Source: Cercospora beticola
Lineage: Eukaryota > Ascomycota > Dothideomycetes > Mycosphaerellales > Mycosphaerellaceae
Direction: 5' to 3'
NCBI RefSeq assembly: GCF_033473495.1
Contig: NC_088943.1
Span: forward strand, 786,001-850,000
DNA: 64,000 bases
In this document: in pieces, positions 35,856 to 45,579 of the stretch
How positions within the stretch are numbered: position 1 is the stretch's first letter
Layout: every line of letters starts with the position of its first letter
Program-made: the position numbers and the translations under genes
Notes under the pieces: generated by a model
Told to the model about the DNA's origin: nothing
The model's input: the letters and a program-made list of their open reading frames with translations, nothing else
Database searches by the model: none

Positions 35856-37387
35856 TCAAACAGGCATAATCTCCCTCACATCCCACCTATAAACCTCCGG
35901 CAAATCCCTCTCACTCTCAACCAAAAAGTCCTGAGGATTTCCATGCCAAAATTGTAACCAAGCACTTTTATTCCTTCCATTTTCCAAAAAGAAGTGATTC
36001 ATCGACCACTCTGATTCCATCAGAACCGCTTCGCCGTGCTGATGATGTCTTCGATCAAACCAGCCTGTAACTGCCCAAATACAAGCCGGCATGCGGCCGT
36101 CGGCGTGCATGATTTTCTGACTTCTCTTGATTATATCCATCCGGTCTGGGGCCACGTCTAGGAGCATGAGTCCAGTGTTCTCTTTGGCTTCTTCGAGGAT
36201 ATCGACGGGTTCGAGGATGGCGACGCAGGAATGGGTGATGTTCTGTCCGCTCTCGGAGATCCTGATGAGGTGGGCTAGTGAGCGGAGAATTTCGACTCTC
36301 ACAAGATTGCGGTTGGGGAGGGTGGTAAGTGCTGTTGGAGTCATGAAAGATTAGCTCGAAAAGAAATATATTTACTTGATGCCACTCGACATCCATCGTA
36401 GCAGGTAGAAACAGACTTACCTCTCTCGGCTCCTAATTGCTTCAGCCTCTCCATCACTTGACCGCCCAAGATCTGTTCAAGGACCCAAGGATTCGTGTCG
36501 CGGAACCATGCTCTCTTCTTGAAACCAGGTATAATCCAATTGCGGTTCGCTGCACTCACGCTCATGATTACTGCCAAAAGCAGAACTTTCTCCACTGGCT
36601 TCTCTTTCAGGTTCTTCTCCTTGCAGTCGTCTCTCACGGGCTCCTCTACGTCTTCGCCGCCATCGCCATCGTTGTCGTCTTCTTTGCCATGGTCATCGCT
36701 GGCATCTTCTTCGCTCTCGTCATCGCTCTCGCCACTGCTCTCGTCATCACTCTCGCCACTGCTCTCGTCGCTCTCATCGCTATCACTTGCATTTCCATCA
36801 CTGTCATCACTTCCACTTCCACTTCCCTCGTCGCCAGCCTCCCCATCTCCATCTCTCTTCCTCTTCCGCCCACCTTCATCCTCCCCTCGCTCCCCCTTCC
36901 CCTCATCCCCTCCCTCTTTCTTCCCCTTCCCATAAACATCCACACACTCAACCAACGGTTCCTCAAACCTAAACTCCAAAAACTGCGGCGCTTCAATGCT
37001 CGCCGTTCTGATGCCAGGCATGAGCCAGTCCAGGATCAGCTCGGAGAGCGGGTGCTGAGCGGCTTCGGGCCATTTGCCTGGGTCGATCCAGGACCATGGA
37101 ACAGTTATCACCCCATCGTTGTTCTGAATCGCGTAGATTGACGGGCGGTATTTGATGTACAAGTGGAGGTGGATGGATGTGGGTTTTAGACCATTCGAGT
37201 CTGGACTTGGGGGGTTTGCTGCGTTGAAGTCGGAGAGGATTTGGACGCCGGATTTGTGGAGCCAGTGGGTTGGAGTGGTGGAGGTTGGGATGGGAGAGGG
37301 AGGGCTCGGAGACATGATGGCAATGTTCTCTCGTGCAGAGGGTCGTGCGCGAATTGCGAGTCTTGTGACTCGCGGCTCGAGGCTCAT
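35856..37387 (-). CDS. uncharacterised protein with central acidic linker
   Basis: Two exons, 36421-37387 and 35856-36331, with an 89-nt intron (GTAAGT, GCTAATC branch, CAACAG), phase exact; 480 residues from ATG 37387 or 456 from ATG 37315. The longer start gives an Arg-rich N-terminus without acidic residues after position 5, loosely like a mitochondrial leader. The N-terminal globular part has Trp-rich motifs (VPWSWIDPGKWPEAAQ) and a Leu/Ile/Glu-rich end. A highly acidic Asp/Ser/Glu/Gly linker (about 110 residues) follows, then a C-terminal globular part (LGAERALTTLPNRNLVRVEIL, HSCVAIL). Family not recognised. It is convergent with the preceding gene, 113 bp apart. Confidence 0.6.
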
Positions 37388-39174
37388 GTTAGTTTTAATG
37401 TTAGTTTTACTGTAGGTGGTTGTCGGCCATATCAAAGCAGTGGAAGTCGCACAGACGACCCACAAATAATTATCTGCAAGTGAATGAAGTCCGAGCAAAC
37501 ATTTCCTGTGCCCACTCGAAGCAGCTCCAGACATCTTTGCCCCATCAGCCACGTACTGCGAGTCGAGTCGATTCTTTACGAGATATTTGGTTTGCTTCGA
37601 TCTTCCTGCCAAGTACGATCTTTCCAGCGCAGCTCTTATTGTGCGCTCGTAGCACAGCCATCCTCGCAGCATTCACGCAAGATGCTTGGCGAAATTACTA
37701 GACGAGCTATCGTCTTCAATGATATTCGAGGACTTCATCTTTCGCTTATTCTGTCGATAGCAAGTCCTCAAACGCCGCTCGCACCACGATTCTGATTTGC
37801 TGCAGAGTGAGTGATGATTCCAGTTCTGCCTTCACAGACTGCGTGGTTCGCGGCCGCGGTCAATCGATTCGCTCGAAAGGAGCCTTCCACCAGTCAGTAG
37901 TATCGTTCGTGAACGACTCAGAATCTACCACGGTATTTCAAGTACACAATGGAAGGGAATAGATGTCAGGTTGGGAAGCCACGGTCTTGTAGCAGACGCT
38001 GTACGGCTACAACTTCCTTGCGATGATTCTGAGATCTGGCGAAAGATGTCGCTGAAAATTAGCGCGAGTCCTGTCCACTATTGGGCCTCTCAGGTGGTGG
38101 CATTGGCTCAATGTGCAGTGTAGGAGAGAATCCAGGCTATCCCGATAACCTGGTGAGCCGCGACCAGAAATGCACTGACGTTGGACATGTCATAGCATGC
38201 TTTCTTTGATCTTCAGGGCTTCAGCACCCAACGGACTGCTGTAAAGTTTGAGGAGGATTGGCCAAGCCATGGCATGATCGTTCGCTCGATGTCGTGAGGG
38301 GTTCCTGCCGCCTTCTTTGCAGTCTTGTGGTGGCTTGTGTCGGCCGGACATGCCACTTGTCGTGTTGGATCGGGTTTCGAAGGTAAGTCACGCAAGATCG
38401 CCATCGTGACCACCCGCATTCATTAAATGTCGCATGCGAACACCGCATCATATTATCGTAGCGCTGGAGGAAGACCATTGTGCACTAGCCAAACATCGCT
38501 TAGATCATGAGCTAGAAGGCGCAAAGAACAAGCAAAGAAGTCTTCTCGAAGGAAAGAAGGCCCCGCACAACGCATGCCCAGGCAACCAAGATGGATCTTC
38601 AGCAATCCAAACGATGTGGTTGGTCTCTGAGAAGGAAGATACTCACGTAAGTTCACTAGAGTACCTGAAGTCGAAGTCTTCAGACCCCTGTCATAGGCCT
38701 GCTTAAACGTTTAGTCTATGAGTTGAAGGTGGGATTTTAAAGTTTATGCAGGTACTGCTGCTCAGCTATCGGAAGAAACAGGAACAGCCTCATGAGGCTA
38801 CTCTTGCTAAGACAACGAAACGAGCCTGGGCGAGTACGGGAGGTGGCTCCCTTGGTGGAGGCCATGTATGGGGAGGTAATCAATCTCCGCAAGATTGATC
38901 CCCATATAAACGCCGACATGCAGCCAGGTCGTGCGTTGAACACAGTTTCGATTTTCTCCAGCTTCCAAGACGCACTTCAGACCAACTTCCCCAGACCGGG
39001 ACTCCACAATTCTTGTTTCGACATTCATTGAATAACAAGCGAGAGAATAGGATCCACATATTGCTGGTCTCCACTGCTTGCAGATTAGTCAACATCGATT
39101 GGATTACTTGACGTTGATGTGATCGATAGCGAGACACATCGCAATCGTCAACGAAATTTCAACATTGTCATAGA
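37388..39174. other. 1.8-kb gene-poor divergent region
   Basis: Lies between two outward-reading uncharacterised genes. Small ORFs occur on both strands (the longest about 90 codons, 38434-38706 plus) but none has a domain, good start context or splice partner. No repeat seen. It must hold both promoters. Confidence 0.35.
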
Positions 39175-40239
39175 ATGGGTATCGCCCTTGCGAATCGACC
39201 ACAGCGGGAACGCTACGCAGTCAAGAAGCCGATGGAAGACTTCGTCCCTTTACATCAGCATTGGCTTCAACGGACGCCGACAGAGTTCCTGCAACAGCAT
39301 GTCAACAACGAATGGGAGACTAGCATCGGTCAGCCTCTGTTACGAAAAATCCGCTACTTCAGCTTCACCATCCGAGCTTTCGTTTTCCGAGGCGAGAAAC
39401 TCTTTTTGACGAATCGCAACAGCACTTCCGGTCTGGCAGAAGAACTCACAGTCCCGACTGATCACTTCGATGTGACTGTATGGGCTCAAAGCGAAGATGA
39501 ACCACCGCTGTATCTGGTGAATCAGCAAGAAGAGCGATCCATCGCTGATCACATACGGACTGTCCTCTCATCACGATACCAACACCCCAACATCCTTCAA
39601 AATGCACGCTTCTTGGACGAATTCTCCAATGCGGAGCCTCTCGTGCGAAGACGAATGGAAGCCAAAACCTGGGGCGAAGAGGAGACTTACCTTTGCAACC
39701 TCGAAATGTCAATCATCATGTCCAAATACGATGGCTCGTTAGGTAACGGCCCAGCTTTCCGCTGGATCACAGCAGAAGACGCCGCTTCATCGATTGGCGG
39801 GCATGAATTACAGTTCGTTGCAGGGCTCGACAAAGAGCATGTCCAAGATATGTTCGCTCGATATCGTACTTGTCGCGAAAATCAAGCATTCCAAGAACAC
39901 TGCACAGAAGAAATCAGAGCCATCCTCCGAGCGCGATGGAAATCGAATGAAGTCGATCGATCGAATCGTTTTGGCATCGTGGCAAGAAGAGTAGCATTGG
40001 AAGGACAAGGTGTTTTCTTATTCACCATGACTTCCACAGATGCCGCCGTGAGGAAAGAAGCCACGGAGATGGTGTACGAGTCGATACGATATCAGATCAT
40101 CGGCCGTTTTGCCATTGAAGCCGTGCAATTGAAGCCAGAAATCGAAGTGTGGGCTCCTGCAGTCGGTGTAGATGGAAGGCTGATAGCGCATTGGTGTGAT
40201 GGCTTGTCCAATGGTTCCTCGTTTCTGGTACTGACATAA
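39175..40239 (+). CDS. uncharacterised protein, possibly Nudix-fold
   Basis: 354 residues, single exon, first ATG 39175. The segment around residues 60-85 (FTIRAFVFRGEKLFLTNRN) has the beta-strand pattern of a Nudix-like or HAD-cap core, but no Nudix box or other catalytic signature can be seen. The C-terminal part has FGIVARRVALEGQGVF and EVWAPAVGVDG. No signal peptide, membrane segment or low-complexity stretch; composition is globular. I cannot assign a function. It is convergent with the fasciclin gene. Confidence 0.6.
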   Translation: MGIALANRPQRERYAVKKPMEDFVPLHQHWLQRTPTEFLQQHVNNEWETSIGQPLLRKIRYFSFTIRAFVFRGEKLFLTNRNSTSGLAEELTVPTDHFDVTVWAQSEDEPPLYLVNQQEERSIADHIRTVLSSRYQHPNILQNARFLDEFSNAEPLVRRRMEAKTWGEEETYLCNLEMSIIMSKYDGSLGNGPAFRWITAEDAASSIGGHELQFVAGLDKEHVQDMFARYRTCRENQAFQEHCTEEIRAILRARWKSNEVDRSNRFGIVARRVALEGQGVFLFTMTSTDAAVRKEATEMVYESIRYQIIGRFAIEAVQLKPEIEVWAPAVGVDGRLIAHWCDGLSNGSSFLVLT

Positions 40240-40966
40240 TGATGGCGGCATCTTCGGAAGGATCTGAAGAGATCAGCGATACCAGCAATATGTACGAATG
40301 AATGAATTACGAAAGTCGTGCGCCGCGGGCGCCGTAATGTGATGACGGACCAATGACTTGGGACAAAAGGCTGTTTCTCTCCGCTGCGCGGAATAGCCGT
40401 TCCTGATATGCCTCCAGCAGGAATCAATCATGCAAGATGAGGTGCGGTCAGACTTGATAGTCGCTATTGACTTTTTGTGTTTCCCGACATTCGCCAGAAA
40501 GTTTTGCCTGTTCGTGGGGCAGCCAAGGAATTGAATCTTTAGCCGCATCCCACACACCGTGTTCCTGATATCATATCTTACAGCAGGATCGACCACTAGA
40601 TCTAGTCGTTTCACAGTTGCAACAAATGCCTCACAATAGTCGTAGCTTCATGGATCGCTGCCAACCCGAATGTCTCCGTAGTGGCATGGCGGTGTCCATT
40701 CTCCCAAATGCCTTGGCGGCATTGTCCTCTATGACGAAGGGGAATTAGGCGATTTGTTTTCGCGGTGATTGGGCGGTCGCTGAAGGACGTGGAGCTTCTC
40801 GACTGCTTTCGTTCTAAATACCCGGGTATTTGTCCGTACTGAGACTATGGTAAGTTCAGACTCGAACACATGCCAGAAATTGGAAGACACGAAAGCAGAA
40901 CATACAGAACTCCACGCTCAATCAGCTCATCATATCAGGACGTCGGACAAATGTGCGGCAACCTCA
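40240..40966. other. convergent intergenic region
   Basis: 727 bp between the 3' ends of an uncharacterised gene and the fasciclin gene. Short ORFs only. A small palindrome, TACCCGGGTA, lies at 40818-40827. No gene seen. Confidence 0.35.
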
Positions 40967-42339
40967 TCAAAGTAGCAGATACGCGCCAGCAGTCCCAACT
41001 GCCACAAGTATCCAGCTTCCCACGACGCCGAACCATGTATTGCTAGCAACAGTTGCCGTTCTCATACCCGAGCTTGAAGATCCAGTCTGGCTCGCTGAGA
41101 ACGTCGCGCTTGTCCTGCTGATCGAGCTACTTGTTGTTGGAATATCCGTTGGAATGTAGTTGGGCAGATATGTCGTGAAAGGCGCCTGGCTGACGTTGAA
41201 ACTTCCATCTGTCTGAGCAGCCAGGACCGGGGCTTGTGTCGCGCTCGTGGGATTCGGCTTCGTGTCCTTCTGATCGGGATCCAGTAATACATCAATGACA
41301 TGGATGACGCCATTGTAGATCATGATGTCTGCCTGCACAATTCGTGCCGAATTCAAGAAGTAGGAGTTCGGATAGAACATCATGTTTGCGTTCTGCCCAT
41401 CGTGCATCGGCAGTATGGCACCATCTTGGAAGTCGGAGGAATATAGTGGTCCCCCATTCGGGAGTACTGAGCCAGCTAGAACGTGGTATTTAAGCAGATC
41501 CAAGCGAGTTTCGTTTGACATGCTGGTGATGGCATTGGAGACAGTTTCGAAGGCGACATTGGCCGGCACGAATATGGTCACGTCTTTGGTGTCGTTCAGG
41601 TATTTCTGCAGCGAATCGTCCGGCGTAGAGTAGAGTGCCCCAAGGAAGGAGTTGATCGCAAACGGGTAGTTGGCTAGGTTGAAATCTTCTGCTGTGGGCA
41701 CCAAAGGCTGGGGTGGGTTGAGAGGATTGTCAATCACTTGCACGATACTGCAGAAATCAGTAGGCGTCTAGAGTGCCTTGCAAGTTGTACTCACCCGCCT
41801 GAAAAGGGAATGTCTTGTATCGATGCCACACTCCTCTCCGCAGCACCACTGATGAAGACTAATTCCCACTTGTACTCTGGCGTATCCGGATTACCATTTT
41901 GCAGCACAGCGCCAACTCGTTGTCCTCCTGACACGTTCGAGAAGTTGCTTCCTATAGTCATGCTCGGCAAGAACGTGAAATTTGTGCTCAGTGTATCCGT
42001 GGTCCACTTGCCGAGCAGGACGTGATATGCGATCACGCGTGACATTTCTGTAGTATCATTGTTGGCCCAGATAGCGCTGAGCGCTGGGTTGTATTGGATG
42101 CGGTCAAGGGCACGATTCGAAAGTGCTAATACAGTGATCGGATTGTATTCGGCATCGTGACCCTCTTCGATGGCTTTGAGCGTAATGGGAAGCTGCTCCG
42201 TCAACAAGGTGCTGAACGAGCTGAGATTTGTGTGTGCTGCGAGGACTTCGCTGAGGGATGAAGAGGGAGAAAGATCGTCTTGAGCATTGCAATGTGAAAG
42301 CAAAGCGAACGCAACAGCTGCCAACGAGTGAAGCAACAT
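40967..42339 (-). CDS. GPI-anchored fasciclin (FAS1) domain protein
   Basis: Two exons, 41795-42339 and 40967-41747, with a 47-nt intron (GTGAGT, CTGAT, TGCAG), phase exact; 441 residues. Signal peptide of about 19 residues (AAVAFALLSHCNA). First FAS1 domain about residues 28-185, with ITVLALSNRALD and VIAYHVLLGKW. The second, about 190-340, has VTIFVPANVAFE, LLKYHVLAG and VIHVIDVLLDP, the classical H1/H2 boxes. A Ser/Thr-rich stalk and a hydrophobic C-terminus (WILVAVGTAGAYLLL) make up a GPI-attachment signal. Several N-glycosylation sequons are present. FAS1 proteins act in cell adhesion; this one should sit on the cell surface or wall. Confidence 0.92.
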
Positions 42340-43670
42340 TTTTGTGGGTACGTGAAACTGTGGAACACAACCAGGAATGGCAGATTAGAGGAAGATCCCC
42401 TACTTGAGCTTTGCTCCTGCGGCTGCACGCTTCACAAAATCTCGATCAATCCGGTAGCCTATGCAAAGAAGCACACGCCGTGCTTGATCGAAGGTTGAGT
42501 CTTGTCCAGAAAGGCGTTCAAGCTCGGAATAGCACCGAGGCGTGGCTGCATGAGGCTTTTGGTAACTCCTCAAAGCAGAATAGCATCAAGCGGATGCGTC
42601 ACCACGTGCTGACTCGTTTCGGCATCGCGGGACATGGCGCAAAACGAGCAGCCGTGATGGTAGCTGTGGTAGGTTAACCATGGAGCTAATTGCGTTGACT
42701 TCGAGGACACCGCAGAGAAACTGCTAGCTTTCTGCAAGCCCTTCCGGCATGCACAAGTCAATAGCTGTGATGAGGTGACTGGATTGGGAACACGCTCAGC
42801 CAGATCGAGTAACGTTTCCTCGGCAGGATTCCGAAAATCCAGACTTAAGGTTCGGCGCTGCACGCCAGCTGCGTAGTATGACTTTCTGATACGATAGTCT
42901 TACGGTCTTAGCATGACCAAGGTACCAGAGTGGGCCATGAATATGGAGCCGGACTGGAGACGCGTGCGGAGCAAGAGGGTCTCCAGGCGAGTCAAGACAG
43001 GCCACCAGCGACTGCTCAGCATCGATTGAGGTCACCAAAGCATTAATGGTATGAGTATCTCGAGGCGGTCGTATCTTAACAGTCTCGGCAGTGCCTAGGC
43101 GCGTCTCGAGTGCGGCAATCGGTCACATCTTGGAGAGAAGTGTGGCTTCGGGACTGTTCCACGCCGCCGACCACTGCTCATCATGGGGCGCCACCTTTTT
43201 TTCGCATCGTGTCCGTCGGGAGCTGAGTATTGTTGCTTCCGTCAAATGTGCTGATGCTGAACGAAATGCCCGCGGGACTGTGTTGTGGCATAGCAACCTG
43301 TGCGATGGAGAGAGGAAGTCGTGAGATGTTGGCGGAGTTGGGATTCGAATGTCGGCAATCTCGCCGGAGCAAGGATCAATATCTGCCGGCTTGGCGCTCT
43401 CCCATTGCACTTCACCTTCTCTTCTGCTCGCTCCAGAATCTTGAACACCCGGTGACCGTCGCCGGCGTGGTACAGTCATGCAACATTACCCACGAGAACC
43501 CATATTTGCCTACTTGCCATATTCACGAGGGCACGACATAGCGATGGCTTCTATAAGGGAAGCCAGCGTCCGCAGCAAATGCCACACATTCAAACGATAG
43601 GTTTCAACACCACGAGCCAATCCTGCAAGCGTTTCGTGAAAGCATTGTACCGCTCCTCATCACAGCACCG
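42340..43670. other. 1.3-kb divergent region
   Basis: Separates the fasciclin gene from the RING-H2 gene; both read outward. Apart from the low-confidence ORF at 43123-43479 I see no gene, repeat or RNA. Confidence 0.35.
43123..43479 (-). CDS. possible small uncharacterised protein
   Basis: 118 codons from ATG 43479. The first 65 residues (MTVPRRRR, then a segment with SAKPADIDP and IRIPTPPTSHDFL) look protein-like; the rest does not, so an intron or chance is possible. No domain or signal peptide. Confidence 0.2.
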   Translation of the reverse strand: MTVPRRRRSPGVQDSGASRREGEVQWESAKPADIDPCSGEIADIRIPTPPTSHDFLSPSHRLLCHNTVPRAFRSASAHLTEATILSSRRTRCEKKVAPHDEQWSAAWNSPEATLLSKM

Positions 43671-45569
43671 ATGCACACAATCAGCCGTGGGACGATCATT
43701 CTCGTCAGACGCGAGCATGCCTACTACACATCTTCAAGCCTCCTGATGGTAACAGCGGCAGATGAGACTGACGAGCAATGTCTGAACAGCATACAAGTGC
43801 AGGCCGTACCAACTTCAACAATGACAACTGAGCTCTGCGATCATCTCTTGCAGTTTCAGGACGCGGACGACGTCTTGAGGTCGCATCATGTGCTTCAGTC
43901 ACTTGTCACCTCGGCACAAAGGAACGGACCACCAGCTCTGCTCTCGCACTTTGTTGGCGAACATGACCGAATCTTCCCTAATCCTAGCGGCGGTGCCCTG
44001 CGTAAATATCTTCTCGGCGACAAATGTCCGAATCGATCGTGTCAGGGTGGCTACTGCATGGGCCGGGAACAGATCTATCAAGCTTATCCATTTTTGCAAG
44101 CTGGCCTCCGGCCAGATGTGCTGCACTGGTACCTGTCCGAAGTGCGCGATTGTGCCATGCTATGCCTCGCATGCTATGGTTTCAAGACTGTGCGCAGCAA
44201 CGAAAGAATCGCGATCGCCTCGTTGATGATCGACACGGGAAGACAACAGCCAACAAATGCGGTAGCACAGAGAATCGACGAGCATAGGAATTACCTTACA
44301 CATGTCCTCCGACCCTCGCTTGGACACAATGCTTCTAAACATACCCGGAGCGATGTGCCGCACTTTGCAGGAACTGGCTCCTCGAGGCCATTCAATGAAG
44401 TTGCGTCAGGCTCCAGTACAGATGATCCCGCATCGCCCATCATGAGCATTTCGCGAGGGGGTCGGATTCCAGGAACGAAGTCTGATATCTCTGCGACACT
44501 GGGGCTGGCGCGGGACTCCTCTGGGCAGCTCAAGTATCTCAATCCGACCTTGCGAGGTGGCGATGGCAATCCTGCACATCCCAGCCGGAGAAGCACTCAA
44601 CAGCAGCTTGAGAGTATCGGTGGCTCGGGCCAAGGTCGCTCTACTCGCACGTCTGCGCGGCCGATGCAACAGGCCACGAATCTGACTCCTGCGCAGTTGG
44701 CTGGGCGGGCTGCCAGGGCGAGGTACGATCGACTGCGTGCACAACAAGTCGCCGAGAGTCAAGCAGCATATTCCGCCTCGACAGTCAATCCTACTCCCGG
44801 CTCATCTCGCAATGCATCAAGTTCTGCATCACGTCCCGGGTCAAGTCGTACTCGATCGTCTGTACACCGGCCACCGAGGGCTGAGGTAGGTCGATCACGC
44901 TCTTCCGCTCCGCCTGCAGCATTTGTGTACCAAGAAGCATCGACTCCCAGGCTCTCAGTGGCAGACGGATCAGCTCCCAGAGCCTCCGTCGCAGAGCCAT
45001 CAATTCCACGCACCGCATCACACCCTCCGATACTGCCGCCCGTCACCCAGCCACTGCCTATAATACCCGAAGCGCCGCAATCCCCAATTCCGGCATTGAC
45101 CCTCCGCAGCAGCAGTCCCGGATGGCAAGAAATCCCACCATCCTTACAACAACAATGGCAAGCAACACAAACCTGGCAGGCAATCCCACCTAACTTGCAA
45201 CAACAATGGCAAGCAACCCCAAACTGGCAACCAATTCCACTCACCCTGCAACAACAATGGAACAACGAGTCCGACTGGCAACCCATCCCTCCCGACATGG
45301 TAGAAGAAATGCAAAAAGGCAATCCCACATATCCCGCCCGCCAACAAGCCATTCAAGACATGGCGAAGTCAAGGTTCAAGAATTGGATCAAAAGAAATCG
45401 CAAAAAGGGCGATGGCAAATGTCCAGTTTGTTTGTGTTTACTGGGAGACAACGGCGATGATACTTACATTTTGACGACACTCTGCGGACACGATTTCCAC
45501 GAGGAATGTGTGTTGGAGTGGTTTAAGACGAATGATGGGTGTCCTGTGTGTAGGATGAAGCAGGAATAG
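43671..45569 (+). CDS. RING-H2 finger protein with W/Q tandem repeat
   Basis: 632 residues, single exon. The N-terminal quarter has a Cys cluster (CPNRSCQGGYC) and aromatic-rich sequence. The middle (about 215-485) is Ser/Arg/Pro/Gly-rich and disordered. At about 487-545 there are three 17-residue repeats plus a partial one (W-Q-x-I-P-x2-L-Q-Q-Q-W). The C-terminus is a RING-H2 with Cys584, Cys587, Cys605, His607, His610, Cys613, Cys624 and Cys627, typical of E3 ubiquitin ligases. The conserved Trp before the last pair (LEWF) supports E2 binding. No membrane segment. Its stop is 10 bp from the stop of the convergent gene at 45580. Confidence 0.82.
   Translation: MHTISRGTIILVRREHAYYTSSSLLMVTAADETDEQCLNSIQVQAVPTSTMTTELCDHLLQFQDADDVLRSHHVLQSLVTSAQRNGPPALLSHFVGEHDRIFPNPSGGALRKYLLGDKCPNRSCQGGYCMGREQIYQAYPFLQAGLRPDVLHWYLSEVRDCAMLCLACYGFKTVRSNERIAIASLMIDTGRQQPTNAVAQRIDEHRNYLTHVLRPSLGHNASKHTRSDVPHFAGTGSSRPFNEVASGSSTDDPASPIMSISRGGRIPGTKSDISATLGLARDSSGQLKYLNPTLRGGDGNPAHPSRRSTQQQLESIGGSGQGRSTRTSARPMQQATNLTPAQLAGRAARARYDRLRAQQVAESQAAYSASTVNPTPGSSRNASSSASRPGSSRTRSSVHRPPRAEVGRSRSSAPPAAFVYQEASTPRLSVADGSAPRASVAEPSIPRTASHPPILPPVTQPLPIIPEAPQSPIPALTLRSSSPGWQEIPPSLQQQWQATQTWQAIPPNLQQQWQATPNWQPIPLTLQQQWNNESDWQPIPPDMVEEMQKGNPTYPARQQAIQDMAKSRFKNWIKRNRKKGDGKCPVCLCLLGDNGDDTYILTTLCGHDFHEECVLEWFKTNDGCPVCRMKQE
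45120..45295 (+). repeat. 51-bp in-frame tandem repeat in RING-H2 gene
   Basis: Three full copies and one partial copy of a 51-nt unit encode W-Q-x-I-P-x2-L-Q-Q-Q-W and a variable spacer. The core TTGCAACAACAATGG-like stretch is nearly unchanged between copies, so expansion was probably recent or homogenised. Confidence 0.85.
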
Positions 45570-45579
45570 AGCGATCAGA

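Noticed and set aside
36430..36990. Plus-strand frames with long Ser/Leu/Ile runs opposite the acidic linker
   Set aside because: They are mirror translations of the Asp/Glu/Ser-rich codons of the minus-strand gene.
34711..40239. Possible homology between the uncharacterised proteins at 34711-35742 and 39175-40239
   Set aside because: Both have a KLFL-(T/L)-(N)R-N-S segment after beta-like sequence, but nothing else aligns by eye; too weak to call them paralogues.
43300..43400. TTCGAAT word resembling the T-arm of a tRNA (minus strand near 43345)
   Set aside because: No acceptor stem, D-arm or anticodon arm could be paired around it; the word falls within an ordinary minus-strand ORF.
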